Translations under genes and position numbers: made by a program | Part shown: in pieces, positions 58,996-64,000 of the stretch | How positions within the stretch are numbered: position 1 is the first letter of the stretch | Layout of the letters: every line of letters starts with the position of its first letter | Assembly: GCF_003664255.1 (NCBI RefSeq) | Contig: NZ_RCCV01000003.1 | Coordinates: 806,001 to 870,000, forward strand | Reading direction: 5' to 3' | Length of the DNA stretch: 64,000 nucleotides | Source of the DNA: Micromonospora sp. M71_S20 | GTDB taxonomy: Bacteria; Actinomycetota; Actinomycetes; Mycobacteriales; Micromonosporaceae | The notes under the pieces: model-generated | The model's input: only the letters and a program-made list of their open reading frames with translations | Databases searched by the model: none | Told to the model about the DNA's origin: nothing

Positions 58996-61632
58996 TCAGC
59001 AGGTGGGCAGGACCTTGATGTCGTCGCCGCCCTCCAGGTTGAGCCAGGCCCAGGGGATGTAGGTGCGTCCCTTGTAGTCGACCTGCACCCACCAGGTGCT
59101 GCGCTTCTCGTTGTTGTAGATGTAGGCGTAGACCTCTTCGCCCTGCTTCTTGCAGTAGGCCTTGAGCCGGGTGCCGTTCGCGACCCAGCCGGCCTGCTGG
59201 TCGTCGTCCTGCCGGGTGACCCTGAAGATCTCGTTGCCGTTGCGCTCCCCGGGGATCTCCCGGGTGCAGTAGCGGGCCTCCTCGCCGGAGGAGCCGTTGC
59301 GGCAGGTCGCGATCCCGTAGAGGGCGCCCGTGGCCTGGGCGCGGGTGGCGGTGCCCTTGCCGGCGGCGTTGCTCGCCGTCACGGTGAAGGTGTACTTCGT
59401 GCCGGGGGTCAGGCCCGTCATCGTGATGCTGGAGCAGTTCCCGGGCTTCGCCGGCTCGCCGTTCGTGCTCAGCGCGCAGGTCGCCCTGCCGCCGCCGGCG
59501 TCCACGGTGAACGTCACCGTCGCCGAGGCGGCGTTGGCCGAGGAGCCGGTCACGGTGACGCGGGGCTCGGCCACCGTGCGGGCCGTGGTGGTGGCCTCCG
59601 GGCCGGGGCCGGCCTCGTTGACCGCCCGCACCTTCACGGTGACGTTCTGGCCGTTGCCCAGCCCGTCCAAAGTGGCCCGGGTGTCGGTCACCTCGCTGCT
59701 GCGCCCGCCCACGTCCACGAGGTACTTCGTCACCGGCCGGCCGTTCGCCGCCGCCGGGGACCACTGCACCGCGACGGCGCCCGGCCGATCCGCCACCGTG
59801 GTCGACCGAAGCTCGGTCGGCCGCTCCGGCGGCGCGTACGGCACGACGGTGTTGCTCACCGGCGAGGCCGCCGAGCCGGCGCCCCGGTCGTTGACCGCCA
59901 CCACCGTGAACGCGTACTGCGTGCCGTACTCCAGTTCGCCCGCCGGCACCACCAGCTCGGTCCTGCGGGACTCGCCGGCCGGGGCGTTGGTGCCCGCCGA
60001 CGTGGCCGTGACCACGTACTTCGCGATCGTGTTGCCCTGCCCGTTGGCGGCCGGCCACTTCACCAGCACCGTGCCGTCCGGGCGCTCCTGGGCGGTGACG
60101 GCGGCCGGCGGGTCCGGCACGGCGGCCGTGGGCGTCACGGGGTTGCTGGTACGCGCGGGACCGTCGCCCTTCGCGTTGACCGCGTGCACCGAGAACCGGT
60201 ACGTCTCGCCGTTGGTCAGGCCCTTGATCTCGACCGCCCGCTGGTTGGCGCCCACCTGCACGCGCTGGCCCGCGCCCTGCACCACGTACCGGACGATCTC
60301 CGCCCCGTTGGCCGGCGCCGGGCGCCAGCTCACCCGGGCCTGCGCGTTGCCGGCGGCGGCGGTGACACCGCGCGGGGCGCCCGGCTTGCCCACCTCGGGC
60401 TTCTTCGGCGGGGGCGGCGGCGGGGGAGCCGGTGGCGGGTCGCCGCCGAGCACGTCGTTGGCGTACTTGTCGACCTCGCGGACCTGGTGCTTGTCGTCCA
60501 CCACCTGGGCGGTGGCCGAGTCGGGGGCGTTGATGAACAGGTGGTTCTCCCGCACCTCCAGCTCCAGCGGCCCGGTGCCCCGGCCCCGGATGGTGTCGAC
60601 GAGCTGCCCGCCGGAGTCGAAGACGTAGACGGTGCCGGACGCCTCGTCGGCGCAGTAGTAGCGGCCGGCCCACGCCACGGCCGGGCTGAGCTTGTCGCCC
60701 GCGCCCGGCACGGTGAACGCCCGCACCGCGCCTGCGTCGTCGACCACGTGCACCCGCCGCTCGCCGGGCACCGTCACGGGCACGTCCGGCCCGCTGGTGC
60801 GCGCCGGCAGCGCGCCCGGCGCGGTCATCGTCAGCGGCGTGGTCCGCACCTCGCCGCGCTGCACGGTCACCAGGGCGCCGGCGGTGCGGTCGAGCACCGC
60901 GACGCCGTCGTCCAGAGTGGAGACGACCAGCTCGTGGCTGGCGTCCGCGACGTCGTACGTCTCGACCTTCTTCGGGCTGAGCCCGGCTCCCGCGGGGGCC
61001 GCCGACGCGGGCGCGGAGGGCAGCGGCGCGGCGGTGACCGCCGAGACGGTGCCCTCGCTGGGCACCGCGATCCAGAGGCGTCCCTCGCCGTCGAAGGACC
61101 CGCCGGTGATGCCCGGCGGGTAGCGCACCGGCTCGCCGATCGGGGTCAGCGACCGCGGGTCGAGCTGCCGGACGACGCCCTGCACGGCGTCGACGACGAA
61201 CGCCGCGTCCTCGTGCAGGGCCACGTTGACGCCCAGCCCCGGGGTCGTCCGGGTGGTCGCGGTGATCTGGAGGGTGGCCAGGTCCAGCGAACTGACCTGG
61301 CCGGTGTTCAGGTCCCGCAGGACGAGCAGCCGGTCGGTCTGGGTGACCTGCACCGGGTGCCGGCGGGCGCCCGGGACCCCGACCCGGGTGTCGACCCGCG
61401 CGGTGATGCCGTTGACGCGGGCCAGCTCGCTGCGCGCGGCGCTCCACAGCCAGGAACTCGCGTCGTGGCTCGCCACCGCGTTGTCCGCCGCGCCGAGGCC
61501 GTGGATGGTGAGCCCCATGGCGGCCAGCAGCGCGGCCACCGTCGCGATGGTGACGACCCCGCCCCGCATCCGGCGGGGCCGGCGACGCGGCGGACCGGTG
61601 CCGGCGTGCCCGGCGTCATCGATGGTGGCCAC
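58996..61632 (-). CDS. membrane-anchored beta-propeller/fibronectin type III protein
   Basis: 878 residues. TM helix near 25-47 after a basic tail, then a propeller-like region to about 390 with repeated blades (LLVLRDLNTGQVSSLDL, FVVDAVQGVVRQLD, GRLWIAVPSEGTV, YVFDSGGQLVDTI), a PPPAPPPPPPP linker near 400, four FN3 modules (about 418-505, 510-605, 607-700, 700-785) and a C-terminal module with four Cys (ATCRNGSSGEEARYC, AYCKKQGEE, VLPTC). Extracytoplasmic. GTG 61632 with GGGAGG nine bases upstream. Probably a surface partner of the MoxR-DUF58-TgpA system. Confidence 0.82.
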   Translation of the reverse strand: MATIDDAGHAGTGPPRRRPRRMRGGVVTIATVAALLAAMGLTIHGLGAADNAVASHDASSWLWSAARSELARVNGITARVDTRVGVPGARRHPVQVTQTDRLLVLRDLNTGQVSSLDLATLQITATTRTTPGLGVNVALHEDAAFVVDAVQGVVRQLDPRSLTPIGEPVRYPPGITGGSFDGEGRLWIAVPSEGTVSAVTAAPLPSAPASAAPAGAGLSPKKVETYDVADASHELVVSTLDDGVAVLDRTAGALVTVQRGEVRTTPLTMTAPGALPARTSGPDVPVTVPGERRVHVVDDAGAVRAFTVPGAGDKLSPAVAWAGRYYCADEASGTVYVFDSGGQLVDTIRGRGTGPLELEVRENHLFINAPDSATAQVVDDKHQVREVDKYANDVLGGDPPPAPPPPPPPKKPEVGKPGAPRGVTAAAGNAQARVSWRPAPANGAEIVRYVVQGAGQRVQVGANQRAVEIKGLTNGETYRFSVHAVNAKGDGPARTSNPVTPTAAVPDPPAAVTAQERPDGTVLVKWPAANGQGNTIAKYVVTATSAGTNAPAGESRRTELVVPAGELEYGTQYAFTVVAVNDRGAGSAASPVSNTVVPYAPPERPTELRSTTVADRPGAVAVQWSPAAANGRPVTKYLVDVGGRSSEVTDTRATLDGLGNGQNVTVKVRAVNEAGPGPEATTTARTVAEPRVTVTGSSANAASATVTFTVDAGGGRATCALSTNGEPAKPGNCSSITMTGLTPGTKYTFTVTASNAAGKGTATRAQATGALYGIATCRNGSSGEEARYCTREIPGERNGNEIFRVTRQDDDQQAGWVANGTRLKAYCKKQGEEVYAYIYNNEKRSTWWVQVDYKGRTYIPWAWLNLEGGDDIKVLPTC

Positions 61633-61788
61633 TACCGGCTGCCTCCCGTGTCGTCCCTGGCAGGTGGCGCGCCATGTCCGGCGACCCTCCCCTGAGCCGG
61701 GTGCCATCATATGGCCGGGTCGGGGGCGTGGGAACCCGCACCGTCCCCCTGTGGACACCGTGCGTGTGCGCCACGCCGCAGTGGACGG

Positions 61789-64000
61789 TCAGCTCGACGG
61801 CGTGTCGCCCTCCCGTTCCGTGCAGACCTGCCCGGACGTGGCGAACGAGTCCGTCGAGTAGACCGCCAGCACGGTGAAGCAGTAGTCCACCCGCGAGTTC
61901 AGTCCGTTGACCGTGTAGCTGGTCTGCCCCGGGTCCACCGTGGCCATCACGCCCAGCGCCTGACCGGTCCGGCCGCCGGCCACCATGAACGGCACCCCGC
62001 CACCCGCCGGGTCCGTCCAGTTCAGGGTGATCGTCGCCGAGTCGTCCTTCAGCGTCAGCCCGCCCGGCGGCGGGCCGGCCGCCGACGCGGACGGCGCGGC
62101 AGCCGACGGCGAGGCGGGTCCCGCCGGCGGCGCCGCGTCGCGGTTGAGCACCAGCACGCCCACGCCGACGAGCGCCACCACGGCCAGGACCGCGACGACC
62201 ACCGCGACGATGACCGTCGTGCGGTTCCGGCCCCCCTCCTCGGGCTCCGGCATCATCGGGTACGCCGGCGGCGGCGGGAAGGCCGGCGCCTGCTGCTGCG
62301 CGGGGTGCTGGGCCGTCGGCCGGGCCCGCACGGGCTGCGCCTTCATCGGGAACGTCTCGTCGATGTCGAGGTACGCCGGCGGCAGGTCGTCGACCTTCTC
62401 CCGCTCCGGCTCCGCCTGCTCCACCTCCTCCCGTTCCCGTTCCCACTCGGCCCGTTCCAGCTCCTCCTCGATGTCCGGCTGGTCGGTGTCGGCGTCGGTC
62501 GTCGCTCCCGTGAGCGCCTGTGGGGGAGCCGTGCTGCTCCACGGCGGCGCGGACATGCTCCACGGCGGCGCGCTCACCGGCGGCTGGCCCCCGGGCGGCG
62601 CGCTCACCGGCGGTTGAACCCCGGGCGGCGCGCTGAACGGCTGCGGAAGAGCGGGCGGCGCGCTGACCGGCGGTGGCATCACCGACGGTGGGGGCGGGAT
62701 CGGCGGTAAGGGGGGAACCGGCGGCGTACTGACACCCCGCGGCGGTGCGCTGACGGGTGGGCTGCTCGTCGGGTACGCGGGCGGTGCGCTGACCGGGGGC
62801 GTCGGTGGCGCGCTGACCGGCGGTGCGCTGACCGGCGGTGCACTCGGCGGCGCGCTGACCGGCGGCGCGCTGACCGGGGCGGCGTGCGTCGCTGCCGGTG
62901 ACATATCGGGCGGCGGCGTCTCGGACGATCGGGCGGGGCTGACCGGAGCATCCGGTGCGGCGGGAGTGCCGGCGGCGCGAGCGATCTCCTCGGCGAGCAG
63001 CGGCTCGATCTGCTTGACCTGGATGGTCGGCTTGGCCCAACCGGGTGCCGGGCCGGCCGGACGCTCCGGCGCCTCCGACGCCGGGGCGGTCGCCTCCGGC
63101 GCCGACGCGCGCGGGGCCTCGCCGACGGACTCGGCCAGCGGCGAGGACGGGACGTCAGGCGCGGCAGGCTCGGCATCCGGCGTACGGGGTCGGGGTGACG
63201 CGGCGCTGGTCGTACCCGTGCTGGAGGGTGGTTCGGCGGCGGGCCCCGCGGTCGTTCCGGGCGGCGTGGTGCTCGACGGCGACGCGGCTTCGGACGCCGC
63301 CGTCCCGGCCGACGCGCCGACGGTCGGGGACGCCTCGTCGGCGGCCCGGTGTCGCGGCGCAACGGCGGGTCCCGTCGGGGACACCGCAGTCCCTGCCTGC
63401 ACGGGCGGCTCCGCGCCGGCCGGCGGAGGAACGGGCGGCTTCGGCGCGGCCGGCACGGATGGGGCGGGCGGCTCCGGCGCGGTGACGACGGGGGCGGCGG
63501 CCGCGTGGCGCAGGGGCGGCGGGACGGGTGGCGTCGCGGCAGGCGGAGACGACACCGGGGCCGGCGGCTGCGCCGTCCTTGGGGCCGGAACGACCGAGGC
63601 CACCCCGGCCGCCGCCGGCGGAGCGGGGCGCGGCGCAGGTGTGGCGGGACCCGGCGTCGCCGGCGGATGGGCCGGTCCGGGAGGAGGCGCCCAGGGAGAC
63701 CGCGGCGCCGCCGGTGCGGGGCGTTGCGCCGGGACGACCGGGGGCGGCGGCACGGGCACCGACGGCACCTGAGGGTGCGCCGGGGCGGCGGTGGACGCCG
63801 ACGGCACGACCGGGGGCGGCGGGATGGGCACCGCCGGGGCGTACGGCGGCTGCGCCGGGGACGGCACGGCCGGAGGCGGGGGTACGGCGGCACGGGCCGG
63901 CCCCGGTGGCGTGGGCACGACCGGCGGCGGCGGGATCCGCTGCGGCGGGGTGGCGTACGGGGTCGCTTGTCCCCGCCCGGGGGCATACGGTGTCTGCGGC
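61789..64000 (-). CDS. proline-rich membrane protein with C-terminal FN3 domain (5' end outside window)
   Basis: At least 737 residues; the frame is open to the right edge. The cytosolic part is Pro/Ala-rich, with nine PVSAPP units at about 62575-62880, then an acidic helix (EEELERAEWEREREEVEQAE), a KAQPVRARPT segment, one membrane helix (TTVIVAVVVAVLAVVALVGVGVLVL) and an outside FN3 domain (SATITLNWTDPAGGGVPFMV, NSRVDYCFTVLAVYSTDSFATSGQVC). Same strand and probably same operon as the FN3/propeller protein, 156 bases downstream. May be a cell-envelope scaffold; function unknown. Confidence 0.75.
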   Translation of the reverse strand, partial: PQTPYAPGRGQATPYATPPQRIPPPPVVPTPPGPARAAVPPPPAVPSPAQPPYAPAVPIPPPPVVPSASTAAPAHPQVPSVPVPPPPVVPAQRPAPAAPRSPWAPPPGPAHPPATPGPATPAPRPAPPAAAGVASVVPAPRTAQPPAPVSSPPAATPPVPPPLRHAAAAPVVTAPEPPAPSVPAAPKPPVPPPAGAEPPVQAGTAVSPTGPAVAPRHRAADEASPTVGASAGTAASEAASPSSTTPPGTTAGPAAEPPSSTGTTSAASPRPRTPDAEPAAPDVPSSPLAESVGEAPRASAPEATAPASEAPERPAGPAPGWAKPTIQVKQIEPLLAEEIARAAGTPAAPDAPVSPARSSETPPPDMSPAATHAAPVSAPPVSAPPSAPPVSAPPVSAPPTPPVSAPPAYPTSSPPVSAPPRGVSTPPVPPLPPIPPPPSVMPPPVSAPPALPQPFSAPPGVQPPVSAPPGGQPPVSAPPWSMSAPPWSSTAPPQALTGATTDADTDQPDIEEELERAEWEREREEVEQAEPEREKVDDLPPAYLDIDETFPMKAQPVRARPTAQHPAQQQAPAFPPPPAYPMMPEPEEGGRNRTTVIVAVVVAVLAVVALVGVGVLVLNRDAAPPAGPASPSAAAPSASAAGPPPGGLTLKDDSATITLNWTDPAGGGVPFMVAGGRTGQALGVMATVDPGQTSYTVNGLNSRVDYCFTVLAVYSTDSFATSGQVCTEREGDTPSS

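Noticed and set aside
1..64000. tRNA, rRNA, CRISPR array, IS element, att site or replication origin
   Set aside because: No T-loop GTTCGAATC-type signatures with cloverleaf, no regularly spaced repeats, no transposase or integrase motifs and no DnaA-box cluster were seen.

Overview
The window is a 64 kb chromosomal segment from a high-GC actinobacterium, most probably a Micromonosporaceae member close to Micromonospora. This rests on the very high GC content with strong GC3 bias, a conservon-type sensor kinase with a roadblock protein, mycothiol- and F420-linked enzyme families, a GH48/GH1 cellulose locus with CebR-like operators, and many promoters in which a TANNNT -10 box sits 6-7 bases before an ATG or GTG (leaderless transcripts). 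I see no tRNA, rRNA, CRISPR array, insertion sequence, integrase or phage gene; it reads as core or stable accessory chromosome.

Layout. 1-6 kb: 5' part of an ABC exporter gene, a family A DNA polymerase-like protein, a divergent HxlR regulator/NAD(P)-binding reductase pair with an obvious operator between them, a MobA-like nucleotidyltransferase, a membrane protein, and a phosphotransferase gene that is frameshifted and seems to lack its catalytic core. 6-13 kb: a DUF457 membrane protein, then an alpha-glucan island (GT4 glycosyltransferase, amylo-alpha-1,6-glucosidase and a divergent MGH1/GH63-like glucosidase). 13-17 kb: TetR regulator, HAD hydrolase, two small conserved proteins (one RusA-like), a membrane protein and a DsbA-like protein, with two palindromic repeat elements and a candidate ncRNA. 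17-22 kb: a four-gene LpqY-SugABC-like disaccharide importer closed by a strong bidirectional terminator. 22-27 kb: PRC-barrel stress protein, winged-helix protein, DUF4190 protein, HipA-like kinase with DUF3037 partner, GNAT acetyltransferase, WrbA. 27-31 kb: a fused anthranilate synthase preceded by a Trp-Trp leader peptide and attenuator hairpin, and an FGGY sugar kinase. 31-34 kb: cvnA-cvnB without cvnC/cvnD. 34-39.4 kb: GH1 beta-glucosidase and a modular secreted GH48 cellulase, divergently arranged around a 950 bp control region with three CebR-like boxes and a run of perfect hairpins. 39-43.6 kb: DUF3159, PAP2 phosphatase, YbhB-like, mycothiol-dependent and DUF1028 proteins. 43.6-47 kb: an ABC-2 exporter divergent from a two-component system, with a 13 bp inverted repeat between them. 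47-54 kb: LLM oxidoreductase-SDR operon, PadR regulator with membrane partner, a 62-residue peptide gene, a substrate-binding/VWA protein and a DUF2855 protein. 54-64 kb: an operon read leftward: proline-rich FN3 membrane protein (cut by the window edge), FN3/propeller protein, MoxR ATPase, DUF58 protein and TgpA-like protein whose transglutaminase catalytic Cys and His appear replaced.

How it fits together. Carbohydrate use is the main theme: secreted GH48 cellulase releases cellobiose, GH1 beta-glucosidase splits it, both under a CebR-like repressor encoded elsewhere; the LpqY-SugABC-type importer and the debranching/glucosidase/GT4 group handle alpha-linked glucosides. Several modules pair a regulator with its target across an intergenic operator (HxlR/reductase, two-component system/ABC exporter, PadR/membrane protein). 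Start sites were chosen from Shine-Dalgarno spacing or leaderless -10 boxes; all functional names come from reading motifs by eye, not from database searches.
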